Source: JAYEHL01 sp041653935 (GTDB taxonomy: Bacteria > Chloroflexota > Dehalococcoidia > E44-bin15). From it: a stretch of DNA of 64,000 nucleotides. The notes under the pieces are model-generated. The model searched no databases and was not told the origin of the DNA. It saw only the letters and a list, made by a program, of their open reading frames with translations. Where the stretch lies: assembly GCA_041653935.1 (NCBI GenBank), contig JBAZEO010000006.1:9772-73771 (forward strand), written 5' to 3'. This document shows, in pieces, positions 50,301 to 57,387 of the stretch (position 1 is the first letter of the stretch; the number at the start of each line of letters is the position of its first letter). A program made the translations under genes and the position numbers.

Positions 50301-51771
50301 CAACATCTAGTACGTGCCCTACTTCGTGGGCTACAGCGTAGAAGTTCCTTTCCTCATCGGTGCTTGTGGGGTCTAGCTTCTTAGCCATGTCACCCGCATG
50401 AACCTTCTCAGAGAAGTTCAGTTCCTTCTTGTCATAGTTGACAAAGGCGTTTGCCCCCTGTTTACGCATCTCTTCGTCTGAGATTGACTTAACAACCCAT
50501 CCCTTAGATTCTACAAACGCCTTGATGGATGATGGTAACTTGTCATAAGCTTCTAAGGTAGTATCAGCAGCTCCACCACCAGAGCCCCATCTACCACGAG
50601 CATCCCGTGGTTGATTAGGATTGTATGCGTTCGCAGTCACGCCCTTGTAATCGCCCACTCTCCACTCTGTCTCGCCCGGATTGTAATAGAGGTCCTTTAC
50701 GTCGGCGGTCCTGATGAAGATAGTGCTGGCGGGCTTCGCGTCCTTCAGATGGTCTGGCCAGCCCGTACCCATGAACAGCGGAAACTGCTTGCCTTCCAGC
50801 GACACAGCCTGAAGCACAGCGAAGTCGTTGTCGCCGTGTTGCAGCATCAGGTCGTTCACACGTGCCTCAGACACACCGTGCGTCACGCCAGCACTAACCA
50901 GCTCGTCTCTAGTAAGTTCGCCTCTAGCTGCCTTCCGTGCAATGTTGAGGCCGTCGCGGTACTTCTCAGCGTTGTCTTTCGTGGTAAACGAGATCAGGTT
51001 GGAAGCACTGCCGCCCAGCGTCTGCTGACCCAGCTCGTCGCTGCTCTTCAGGCCCTCTGTCTTGATCTTGTCTGCTGCGAACGTGGCATGATAGAGCTGG
51101 TCTGGTGGCTCTACGTAGCCTGGATGCCCCGGTCGCAAGCCGCTCGGCGTAGCCAGTCCTTCAATCCGTTGCAGCTCCGTAGACTGTCGCTCACGGTCCT
51201 TCCAGTACTCCTCTCGCTTGCGTTCCGCCTCTGCCTTGGTTGCCTCGCTGGACTGCCGCAGCCGTACGTCCTTGATATCCAGTCCCATCTCCTCATGCTC
51301 TTTGAGGGCCAGCCTAGCATCCTCAACGGACATGGTCGCTACGATGTCGTCGTTGTCGTCCAGGAACTCCACATCGCCGGTCATGTCACTCGGCAGCTTG
51401 TCGGCTGTGAACACACCACCAGCTCCACCACCGCCACTACTCCACTTGCCCTCTGCATCACGTGGTTGCGAAGGGTTGTAGGCGTTCAACGTACTCTCAC
51501 GCACCAGACCAAACGCGTCCTCTACCAGCAACAGGTCTTGGATCTGCTTAGCCACTCGTGCAAACCGCCTACGTAACTCCACCTCAAACAAACGCCGCAA
51601 CGTAGCAGTCCTACTTGGATCACTACGTAGTGGGTTCTTGGCCTTGCGTGGATTGCCTGCATTAGAAGTGAGAGGGCTGCCAGGGTGTGACCCTGTGCGT
51701 TCCTCGGGTAAGGTACGACCCCTGCTCCCCGAGGAGACAACAACCCTCTTGCGTGGCTTAGCGATCACCAT
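47395..51771 (-). CDS. MuF-like minor head protein with ART-like and two zincin-like modules and an intein
   Basis: A 1458-residue polypeptide, far longer than usual MuF proteins (about 300-500). In order: a short N-terminal basic region; motif 1 near 97 (YNPSQPRDAEGKWSSG); an ADP-ribosyltransferase-like domain (QLYHATFAADKIKTEGLKS at ~224); motif 2 near 382 (YNPNQPRDARGRWGSG); a zincin-like domain (AHEVGHVLDVE at ~480, later ESFAHL); the SPP1 gp7/MuF core ~640-853 (IARTEVIRSHAEGQL, CRLCQAMDG, IPRHPN); an intein at 854-1115; the C-extein CRCAHLP; motif 3 near 1181; and a second zincin (RHEYGHKLFG at ~1382, EEAFCEIFAL). MuF proteins are packaged with the genome, so the added enzymes could be delivered to the host. 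Confidence 0.85.
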   Translation of the reverse strand: MVIAKPRKRVVVSSGSRGRTLPEERTGSHPGSPLTSNAGNPRKAKNPLRSDPSRTATLRRLFEVELRRRFARVAKQIQDLLLVEDAFGLVRESTLNAYNPSQPRDAEGKWSSGGGGAGGVFTADKLPSDMTGDVEFLDDNDDIVATMSVEDARLALKEHEEMGLDIKDVRLRQSSEATKAEAERKREEYWKDRERQSTELQRIEGLATPSGLRPGHPGYVEPPDQLYHATFAADKIKTEGLKSSDELGQQTLGGSASNLISFTTKDNAEKYRDGLNIARKAARGELTRDELVSAGVTHGVSEARVNDLMLQHGDNDFAVLQAVSLEGKQFPLFMGTGWPDHLKDAKPASTIFIRTADVKDLYYNPGETEWRVGDYKGVTANAYNPNQPRDARGRWGSGGGAADTTLEAYDKLPSSIKAFVESKGWVVKSISDEEMRKQGANAFVNYDKKELNFSEKVHAGDMAKKLDPTSTDEERNFYAVAHEVGHVLDVENDWSSSDTFAEAYKLDMRSISAAEKYGQHNYFLTGRSQGRNESFAHLTAYHLGADLHAESLTDKLPRSSAVVKDLMDRKFGTASTVEPSKSILPGISKPPVVKKATPTKSVDYPTWLSGKAPANPDARKIWEAKRKKWKATHNQLATNARWVFQSRPQQIAAFLKWLQGVLKDEVLAGKDDGLGEAYWRKFVEEAYQKGQGRAFDDVRVPAVQKDMRWYNGTKEEFLRSSFGRPMSIEKVQLMAGRVFTDLKGVTEAMAVVVSRELTEGFARGDNPHVLARRLKDELGFGSNRAATIARTEVIRSHAEGQLDAMERLGVTEVGVMVEWDTAGDGRVCRLCQAMDGVVLTIKEARGMIPRHPNAVFAGSSFASYGECEELVRAWYCGPAIVLTLRSGLARTTIGPNHPILTPRGMVPAAQLREGDYVLYDHRKNGSSTGLNVNQVPTVENIFESLLRVTGNSGIVATSSDLHGDRVFCQGKVEAIWPARGLLGVWDSFGVEKLREGNFAGTYPKTELRSSSGSSQLSGHSVSLAPSSFVSKFGLLSRGVSSEDDPHSLETEFNCTTIDPESLLHRTQTFSSQVALPNLFKWERIHSVSFTEYEGLAFDATTATSLYYSGGLVVSNCRCAHLPANVGEPQKEQVRRKEEIQAAITESLKAEKPKKRTLAEQRKRTKWVGPDKRIAKKRPVSVVNYNPNQPRDYKGQWSSGGGGVGHESIPDAPPKFSTLKEAEQWAKTHGGQVVVTNVNEAAELIAGEAEGFADHMIKQGRLDASNRPSHEEIVDNWKKVLRSKKGNEGDKPAFKDLDPELHLEIQNAANANRANPAYQEFAEKHGDVPIIFRRQEKGRSCAAEERAATHVYDSPFWRGESGSDLVPGQPTAGGVGGYAAILRHEYGHKLFGKLSNEQQREWRSMVPSTVGTDVTSYAGKNAEEAFCEIFALTTDPRYKQGIFPPWVDQVSSKSKEWLL
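48427..49212 (-). other. Intein (Ala1-type) inside the MuF-like protein
   Basis: The MuF core motif HPN-CRC is split by 262 residues. The insert begins Ala-Val-Phe instead of Cys/Ser. It has a Hint block B-like region (TTIGPNHPILTPRGMVPAAQLREGDYVLY) and ends YYSGGLVVSN before Cys of the C-extein. Ser replaces the penultimate His of most inteins. Ala1 inteins are known and begin splicing by direct attack of the C-extein nucleophile. No LAGLIDADG domain is in its own frame. The DNA encodes another protein on the opposite strand. Confidence 0.82.
48517..49197 (+). CDS. PD-(D/E)XK/Vsr-like homing endonuclease, antisense within the intein
   Basis: A 226-residue rightward ORF that lies wholly inside the intein-coding DNA on the other strand. 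It has AAAGGA with a six-base spacer before ATG. Residues ~7-45 are a helix-turn-helix (EEVRQRYLAGESL, RFGVNRSAIKLRLERMGI). The C-terminal part reads like DUF559/Vsr nucleases: EVALSQFLDAEGIPYSQQ, YCLDFTLTEHPIAVEIRGRG, then KRLKYVLDRWNLIYI. This is the fold of EDxHD/Vsr homing endonucleases. It probably spreads the intein by cutting intein-less MuF genes. Confidence 0.8.
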   Translation: MNPLPLEEVRQRYLAGESLCSMQQRFGVNRSAIKLRLERMGIVLRRYTPAEKAKFAYEARRGQTDTMATKLARATTRSKLGLGVGSCEVALSQFLDAEGIPYSQQTTCGPYCLDFTLTEHPIAVEIRGRGYNPRVARNSKKRLKYVLDRWNLIYIQACGRPILPVVVEYIVAFSKLCRRNHSSRGEYWVIRSDGRPSQPAPQGKYNSWAAIPSPDQLLAFAIRSKR

Positions 51772-52058
51772 CAGTCATAGACCTCGTAGTCAAAGTCATC
51801 TTCCGGTGGGCAGTAGGCTGGTATCATGGCCTCGTTGGCACGGCGGATCGCGGCCTTACCTTCCTCAATCTCGTCGTGTGTAGGCTCGTAGCAAGTCTCG
51901 TTGCGGCGCATGTTAGCACCTTGCAAACGTAGGATCCTACACATCCTCGCATGTGAACACCCGTACGCGACCGCCAGCTTGTAGGCAGGCTCGCCGTTGT
52001 TGTATCGCCGCAGCATCGTGGCGATCTCTTGCTTCGTGAACGTTCTGCTCTTGCCCAT
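51771..52058 (-). CDS. Helix-turn-helix protein, 95 aa
   Basis: Residues ~6-50 form a homeodomain-like/transposase-like helix-turn-helix (FTKQEIATMLRRYNNGEPAYKL is followed by CSHARMCRILRLQG). The C-terminal half is acidic (DDFDYEVYD). It sits between portal and MuF; its stop overlaps the MuF start (TGATG). Role unknown; a regulator or packaged DNA binder. Confidence 0.65.
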   Translation of the reverse strand: MGKSRTFTKQEIATMLRRYNNGEPAYKLAVAYGCSHARMCRILRLQGANMRRNETCYEPTHDEIEEGKAAIRRANEAMIPAYCPPEDDFDYEVYD

Positions 52059-52077
52059 GGCTCAGTCTAATGTCACT

Positions 52078-54246
52078 TCAGTTTTTCTGATTGGGGTTCC
52101 AGTTGTCGGTGGGTTTCAGTTTGTCTGTCACGTCCACTATCTTTAGGCCACCACCATCCATAAGCTGATAACCCCAGGCCCTAGAAGCACTGGACAGCGG
52201 AACAGATCCATGAGATTCAGCGTACAGATCCTTTGACCCCCAATAGAACTTTGGATCCACTAAGGCTGACTCGTGCACTTCTACGAGCAACCCTGCAGAA
52301 CCCTTAGCTGCTCCTCCATAGATCGGGATGGGCTCCTTAGAGAAGTTTGTAGTACCACCGTGATCAGCCGAACGACCAGGACCTAGCTCACCTGTTGTTA
52401 GAGCCTTATCAAAGTCTTCCTTTGTAACAAACCGATAGACATAGTCTTCTCGCGGTACGACGGTATCGCTGAATCGCTTTGTTACAGGAGCATTGTCGAC
52501 TTGCTGCTGGATTTCTGCTTTCACGCTTGCTCCTCCGCCACCGCCCCCACTCCCAAACTTACCATCGGCGTCACGTGGTTGGTTTGGATTGTAGTTCTCA
52601 ACCTTCTTCTTGCTTGGGAACGCAGCCACCTCGTCACCCTCAGTCGTGACAACCTTCTCGCCCTCACGCATCTTGATAGTGCCGGGTGCTTCCTCGGGCA
52701 CTGGAGGCGCAGGCACGTGACCGGGTACGATCTCGTCCTCGGTGTCTGGGTTGGTCTTCTCGAGCTGGTCCATGGCACCTTCCAGCACTTCGTCAACCTC
52801 GTTCTGCGGCATCTCCATGATCCGTGTGAGGAAGTCGTTGGGAGCAATGAGGGCTTCCACATTGCCGCCGATGTACTTGGCCATGGCGTCCACGCGCTGG
52901 ACTGCCACCTGTGCCTTCTCCAGCTCACTCAGTGCTTCCAGGTCTGGCCATACTGCGGAGTAACCCTGAGGCTCAGGCAGCACACCTACCATGATGCAAC
53001 GGTCCACGAACGGTATGATCATGCGAGGCGTGAGGTACTTACCCTGCCTAGCACGCATGCGATCGTTCCACGAGTCGCTATCCTGAGAAGAAGCCAGCTC
53101 GCCGCGCTCGGATCCTTCGAAGATACGGCGTGGAACAGCCAGTTCGATGCAGATAGCACCGATCTGAACGTCGATCTGCGGCGTAGGATCCACAACCTGC
53201 GGAGCTAGGCTCTTCGCACTCATGCCCATCAGAGCCATGTATCGCTGCAACCCGTTCATGTACTGCTCCATCTGCTCGCGCAGCGCAGCAGCATCCACGT
53301 TCACGTCGCCGCCTAGCTGCGGATGGGTCTCCAGCGACCAGCCGGGAAACGCTCCACGGAAGTACATTTCGGCACTACCACCATAGAGCTTGCGCAGGTC
53401 TAGGATCCTGTGCAATACCGGCTTCATGCGCGGCGTGCCGAAGATCTCAGAGCTGCCGCAGTTGTCGGCGATGTGAATGACTCTGGTCCAGTGCACCATC
53501 TTGGTAGCAAAGGGTAAGCCAATACCACCCTTGGTCCACTCGTTGGGGTCGTTGAACGTGATGCTGTACATGACCGGCTGACCATATCGCGGCGATGTAG
53601 GATTGGTCTCGTACTGAGCAATCTGCACCAACGACTCATCAAACGCCCTCATGAACAACAGACGACGACCCTTGGTCTTGTCCTTGTCCACGTTCAGTGT
53701 GTACACGTTACCCGTAGGCTTGGCTGGTGCCTTCACTTCCGCGGGCTGCTCTTGGCCCTTGACTGGAATGTCTACAGGCTCGGACCACTTCTCCTCGACG
53801 CCGCGGACTGGCTTGCTCAGCTCTTGGCCGTCATCCAGACCTAGCAGCAGCACACCGAAGCAGCCTATTCCACTCAGCACGTCAGCACGGCGCAGGTACT
53901 CCCAGATCGGTGAGCCTTCCTCGCCTTGGCCACGGTACCAGCTACGTCCACGTAGGCTGTTGCTGAGGTTTTCCCATGCTGTCTCAAACTCCGTGGTCGC
54001 CTCGCTGTCCTCGTCCTCGTACACCTCCGGCTCGTTCTTCCAGGACTCGTTAGGTATCACGTTGACCACGCGATTGCCGATAGGATCCTCGTCGTACAGT
54101 TCACGGTAGCCGTTTGGCTCCATGCCGCCGTCAGGGTAACCGCACTCCACCTTGAGGTCACGCCGTGGATCCAGCAGCTTCTGCAGTAGCTCAGATCGCT
54201 GCATCATTGCGTTGAACAGAATTTCGTTGTTGATCGCTTCGCTCAT
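52078..54246 (-). CDS. Portal protein (DUF1073-like) with C-terminal ART-like module
   Basis: A 722-residue protein. The first ~530 residues are portal-like: an N-terminal RELYDEDPIGNRVVNVIPNESW, a middle with YRGQGEEGSPIWEYLRRADVL, a channel-region helix-rich part and SAKSLAPQVVDPTPQIDVQ. At ~550 comes YNPNQPRDADGKFGSG plus a Gly run. A C-terminal ~150-residue domain (YVYRFVTKEDFDKALTTGEL, TTNFSKEPIPIYGG) is similar to ADP-ribosyltransferase folds. Portal proteins are normally 450-550 residues, so the tail is an addition. Confidence 0.8.
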   Translation of the reverse strand: MSEAINNEILFNAMMQRSELLQKLLDPRRDLKVECGYPDGGMEPNGYRELYDEDPIGNRVVNVIPNESWKNEPEVYEDEDSEATTEFETAWENLSNSLRGRSWYRGQGEEGSPIWEYLRRADVLSGIGCFGVLLLGLDDGQELSKPVRGVEEKWSEPVDIPVKGQEQPAEVKAPAKPTGNVYTLNVDKDKTKGRRLLFMRAFDESLVQIAQYETNPTSPRYGQPVMYSITFNDPNEWTKGGIGLPFATKMVHWTRVIHIADNCGSSEIFGTPRMKPVLHRILDLRKLYGGSAEMYFRGAFPGWSLETHPQLGGDVNVDAAALREQMEQYMNGLQRYMALMGMSAKSLAPQVVDPTPQIDVQIGAICIELAVPRRIFEGSERGELASSQDSDSWNDRMRARQGKYLTPRMIIPFVDRCIMVGVLPEPQGYSAVWPDLEALSELEKAQVAVQRVDAMAKYIGGNVEALIAPNDFLTRIMEMPQNEVDEVLEGAMDQLEKTNPDTEDEIVPGHVPAPPVPEEAPGTIKMREGEKVVTTEGDEVAAFPSKKKVENYNPNQPRDADGKFGSGGGGGGASVKAEIQQQVDNAPVTKRFSDTVVPREDYVYRFVTKEDFDKALTTGELGPGRSADHGGTTNFSKEPIPIYGGAAKGSAGLLVEVHESALVDPKFYWGSKDLYAESHGSVPLSSASRAWGYQLMDGGGLKIVDVTDKLKPTDNWNPNQKN

Positions 54247-54257
54247 GATAGTGCCTT

Positions 54258-54446
54258 TCAGGTGGTATACGTGCTAGATCCACCACGTGATTTCAAGTGT
54301 GGGATCCGTTGTGGAGTTTTCACTCTGGCGTTGTAGTCCCGGCACTTCTTGCACAGAAAGAAGAACCGTTGCTCCGGCTCGAACGCCTTCCTACACTTCA
54401 GGCAACTACGTGTCTCGATCAGCTTCGTCCCTTCAACAACACTCAT
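54258..54446 (-). CDS. Zinc-ribbon protein, 62 aa
   Basis: A CLKC and CKKC pair about 18 residues apart forms a small zinc ribbon. Basic C-terminus. ATG overlaps the stop of the upstream gene (ATGA). No specific role known. Confidence 0.6.
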   Translation of the reverse strand: MSVVEGTKLIETRSCLKCRKAFEPEQRFFFLCKKCRDYNARVKTPQRIPHLKSRGGSSTYTT

Positions 54447-54661
54447 AGATCCTCCAGGTGTGATGCTACTACGGGGTAAATCTGCTTGAGTGTGTGCCAG
54501 TTCTCAACTGCCTTAGGCTCTGTAGGACTGTCACCTCTCACTTGTATCCTACGCAAGACTCTGGTGGAGTATGATCTACGTGGGCTGACGAATAACCAGT
54601 GCTTTGGACGCGGCTTGCGATGGCTGAGGTACAGGAATGTGGACTGAATGAACGGCTTCAT
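54443..54661 (-). CDS. Hypothetical basic protein, 72 aa
   Basis: I start at ATG of MKPFIQSTF; a TTG four codons upstream is possible. No clear ribosome site is visible, but its stop couples to the zinc-ribbon gene (ATGA), which supports expression. Very basic centre (SHRKPRPKHW). No family recognised. Confidence 0.45.
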   Translation of the reverse strand: MKPFIQSTFLYLSHRKPRPKHWLFVSPRRSYSTRVLRRIQVRGDSPTEPKAVENWHTLKQIYPVVASHLEDL

Positions 54662-54771
54662 ATGGGCGAGCAATTTCGGTTGGTTTCAGCTAACGCTCCA
54701 GGACGATCATCGCTTCAAACCGCTGCGGCTCCCTCGCATCTCCGCAGTTCATCCGGGAGCTACCCGGCCAC

Positions 54772-55725
54772 TCACACTATGGCTCCTGCAGTGCTGCGAG
54801 AGGTGCGTCCTGACAAGCCGAACACAGCAAGACACACAGCCTCCAGTTCGTCAGGGCTGCAACCTATCAGGTCTACGAGGTTGATCTTGGAGTCAGTCTT
54901 GTTCACGGCGTCAGGCTTCTTGTGCTTGGGTGGTAGATACATTCTACCCTCCTCGTCAAACCACAACGGTATGGGGGCCATCTGCCCGCGTAGGCTGGGG
55001 CCACCGTCCAGCCTAGGCTTGTTGGCTATCTCACTTGGTATGGCAAACGGTGTGGTCAACGCCTTCGGGTCCAGTCGCTCGCGTACGGTGCCGTAGATCT
55101 CAGCTCTGCGGTTCTTGTAGGCCATGCGCACCTCATCATCACGGTTGCGCTGCTCTAGGGGCTTCAGGCCCCTACGCTTCTCAGCCGTAGCAGGCGAGCC
55201 AAACAGGATAGCACGCACCTTGTGACCCGTCGTACGTAAACGGTCCACGTGTACTTTGCCTCCGCCTCCGTAGTCAAACAACACGTTCTCAGCACGTACG
55301 CCAAACCGGCTCATTATACCTAGCGTCAGACTGGGTATTACGGAAGTGTCCGGCGTCTTGCGGCTCTCCAGATACATGACACCGCTGTCGCTGGCTACGG
55401 CCCATGAGGTATTGTCCCCACCCAGAGCACTGTCCACCCCCATGGTACGGGCTGGTCCCACTGCCCTCCGTAGCTCCGCAGCGTTGAGCCACAACGGTGG
55501 AAACAGCAACGCATCCTCGCCCTCGTAGAACTCAGCGTCTATGCTGATGCACTTGCGTATGGGATCCCACAACTCCGTACGCTTGCAGTATTCGCCATAG
55601 CTCAAGACACCCGGTATGATGATCTCGTCAGTAGGCTCTATGCCTGCCGCAAGCTGCGCCTTGCCGAACCTTACGTTAGGACTATCGTGCCCCGTGATCT
55701 TGATGATCTTGCGGTAGTATCGCAT
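54772..55725 (-). CDS. terL: Large terminase, nuclease domain (separate gene)
   Basis: A 317-residue protein matching the C-terminal part of large terminases. It opens YYRKIIKITGHDSPNVRFG, continues with GVLSYGEYCKRTELWDP, and holds the RNase H-like nuclease acids in MGVDSALGGDNTSW, VLFDYGGGG and SPDELEAVCLA. The ATPase half is a separate upstream gene. The two halves are in different frames and split by a short ORF. It cuts concatemeric DNA during packaging. Confidence 0.85.
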   Translation of the reverse strand: MRYYRKIIKITGHDSPNVRFGKAQLAAGIEPTDEIIIPGVLSYGEYCKRTELWDPIRKCISIDAEFYEGEDALLFPPLWLNAAELRRAVGPARTMGVDSALGGDNTSWAVASDSGVMYLESRKTPDTSVIPSLTLGIMSRFGVRAENVLFDYGGGGKVHVDRLRTTGHKVRAILFGSPATAEKRRGLKPLEQRNRDDEVRMAYKNRRAEIYGTVRERLDPKALTTPFAIPSEIANKPRLDGGPSLRGQMAPIPLWFDEEGRMYLPPKHKKPDAVNKTDSKINLVDLIGCSPDELEAVCLAVFGLSGRTSRSTAGAIV

Positions 55726-55728
55726 CAG

Positions 55729-55842
55729 CTACCCAATGTAGATGTGAAAGCACCTAGCTATAAATTCGGTGAAGCACAGGCGCAGTTTTTCGTACCTGTA
55801 CCTGATTGGATGTTCTGATTTTTGCTCGTCAATAAACGTCAT
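55729..55842 (-). CDS. 37-aa ORF between the terminase halves
   Basis: The ATG overlaps the stop of the ATPase gene (ATGA) and its TAG lies three bases before the nuclease gene's ATG. It encodes MTFIDEQKSEHPIRYRYEKL then FTEFIARCFHIYIG. Such tight coupling suggests translation. It may be a small linker protein, the relic of a lost insertion, or chance. No family recognised. Confidence 0.4.
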   Translation of the reverse strand: MTFIDEQKSEHPIRYRYEKLRLCFTEFIARCFHIYIG

Positions 55843-56474
55843 ACTACCAACGTCTTGGGCTTGACAACCAAGTCACCACCCTTGACGCCTTTCTTGAAGA
55901 AGTTGGTGCAGGGGTAAGGGTTGCCGATGATTAGTTTACGCTCTGCCCACGTGTCCGCACGGTTGTAGCTCTCGTCGTCTACGCCACTAGCCTCGTCAGC
56001 CAGGAACAGGGTGCGCGGTATACCATCACCGGTCTTGGCTATGTGGTGCCCCAGCATACCCTCGCCCTTGGCTGCCACACGTCCTAGCATGTAGCTGAGA
56101 CCGTCTACCTGCCCGTCTGGCATAACCTTGCGGAGGTGCATATGGTTGACCAGCAGAGGGCCACCCTTGGTGCTGTCCAGCGGTACCGCACTCTCTTGAA
56201 TGAACCTACGTATCTCACCCCATAACACGCCCTCCAGTTGTGTAGCATCCACGCTCGTTGTCACGATGCGACAGGGGTGACGCGACATGAAGAACCACAG
56301 TGCTATGAACGCACTAACGAAGTCCTTGCCCAGCATGTTACCAGCAGGCACGAAGGTCTCGTCGTTGTCGCGTACGCTGTAGATGATCTCACGCTGCTCT
56401 CTATAGAAGGTCACGTGAGGCCACAGTACAGAGGCCATCCGCATAGGATCGGTAGCAGTTGCAATTGGCTTCAC
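55839..56474 (-). CDS. Large terminase, ATPase domain (separate gene)
   Basis: A 211-residue protein with the terminase motor motifs: a Walker A-like VPAGNMLGKDF near residue 45, a coupling motif region (RIVTTSVDATQLEGVLWGEI), and Walker B RTLFLADEASGVDDESY near 165. It ends with KGVKGGDLVVKPKTLVV, just where an intact terminase would run into the nuclease domain. It powers DNA translocation with the nuclease half. Confidence 0.82.
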   Translation of the reverse strand: MKPIATATDPMRMASVLWPHVTFYREQREIIYSVRDNDETFVPAGNMLGKDFVSAFIALWFFMSRHPCRIVTTSVDATQLEGVLWGEIRRFIQESAVPLDSTKGGPLLVNHMHLRKVMPDGQVDGLSYMLGRVAAKGEGMLGHHIAKTGDGIPRTLFLADEASGVDDESYNRADTWAERKLIIGNPYPCTNFFKKGVKGGDLVVKPKTLVV

Positions 56475-56668
56475 TGACCCAGCTCCATAATCCGCCTCTC
56501 CAGAAGAATCTGCTTGCGTCGTATGGATTCGTACTCAGCCTCTGCCTTCTCAACATGCTTCTGCAACTCGTCAATGCTGGCTAACAGTCTATTGGTTTCA
56601 AGGCGGGCCATGAGCCAGTAGCCATACATGCACAGTAGCACGAACACAACATGCAAGAGTGTAGTCAT
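56471..56668 (-). CDS. Membrane/coiled-coil protein, 65 aa
   Basis: I start at ATG of MTTLLHVVF. One hydrophobic helix (residues ~3-22) is followed by a coiled coil (RLLASIDELQKHVEKAEAEYES). It overlaps the terminase ATPase gene by four bases. No family recognised. Confidence 0.55.
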   Translation of the reverse strand: MTTLLHVVFVLLCMYGYWLMARLETNRLLASIDELQKHVEKAEAEYESIRRKQILLERRIMELGQ

Positions 56669-56690
56669 GATCCAGGTCCAATCATTCGCT

Positions 56691-56909
56691 TCACTGACCT
56701 GCCTCACGCAGCCATGGAAACTCCCTGACCCACTCATCACCGTGTTTCAAGGCGAGGAATTCATAGAGTCTTTTCGCCACAAGACGGGCTTCTATGAGGT
56801 CTGCCTGCAATGTCGTATGCTGACGGTATAGATCTATTAGTGAGTACTGATGACCGTTGGCATCGACCACCGTCTCTGGCAATCCGTCCCAGGACTTAGG
56901 GGTATTCAT
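56691..56909 (-). CDS. Hypothetical protein, 72 aa
   Basis: A small soluble protein with helical regions (QADLIEARLVAKRLYEFLALK) and a conserved-looking start NTPKSWDGLPETV. Its ATG overlaps the upstream gene's stop (ATGA). No family recognised. Confidence 0.55.
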   Translation of the reverse strand: MNTPKSWDGLPETVVDANGHQYSLIDLYRQHTTLQADLIEARLVAKRLYEFLALKHGDEWVREFPWLREAGQ

Positions 56910-57079
56910 ATTCTAGGCCTCCAAGCCACTATGGCCAGCGTGAGGGGCCAGCACAGTGAAAGCACTAGGTACACACCAATGGCTGTCAGATCCAGATCGT
57001 TCTTACGATTGTGCCATACTGCAAACCCGAACAGTAGACAGACCGGCAGACAGTATCCTATGAGCAACCACCAGATCAT
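56906..57079 (-). CDS. Small two-helix membrane protein, 57 aa
   Basis: Starts MIWWLLIGYCLPVCLLFGFA, then a charged loop (WHNRKNDLD), then a second hydrophobic helix (GVYLVLSLCWPLTLAIVAW). GAGGAG lies 8-10 bases upstream of ATG, and the stop overlaps the next start (ATGA). Real gene by spacing, coupling and composition; a holin-like or envelope role is only a guess. Confidence 0.65.
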   Translation of the reverse strand: MIWWLLIGYCLPVCLLFGFAVWHNRKNDLDLTAIGVYLVLSLCWPLTLAIVAWRPRI

Positions 57080-57081
57080 TC

Positions 57082-57387
57082 TCAAGGCTCCTCGTTGAAT
57101 AGTTTACGGTAGAGTTCTGTTAGAATACGGCGACTACGACCACACGTACGGCACGGACCTTGATCTTTGATCTTGTCCTTCAGGTGTGCTCGCACACTCT
57201 CCTCAAAGGTCTTGTCTGGTAGTGGGGCAACACGGTACTCAAATCCATCCCAGTTCCATGTGGGGTTCTCGGCCGTGTCCCAGTATCTTGTCTCTCCATA
57301 TCTGCGGCACTGAATCGGTTGACCGTCTAAGAAAGCCTGCATGACCTCAAGGGCCTTGGTCGTATGTAACTTAGTTTCAGGTTCCAT
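57082..57387 (-). CDS. Hypothetical protein with C-terminal CxxC motif, 101 aa
   Basis: Contains WNWDGFEYRVAPLPDKTFEE, similar to short phage proteins with a WxWxGFxYR motif (DUF-type), and a late CRTCGR pair. It lies between a small membrane protein and another Cys-rich gene. Function unknown. Confidence 0.55.
   Translation of the reverse strand: MEPETKLHTTKALEVMQAFLDGQPIQCRRYGETRYWDTAENPTWNWDGFEYRVAPLPDKTFEESVRAHLKDKIKDQGPCRTCGRSRRILTELYRKLFNEEP

Noticed and set aside
50611..51576. Rightward ORF opposite the MuF gene (321 codons)
   Set aside because: Unlike the intein-nested nuclease, it has no domain features or ribosome site; treated as a shadow.
52501..53208. Rightward ORF opposite the portal gene
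   Set aside because: No ribosome site or recognisable domain; portal coding on the other strand is clear.
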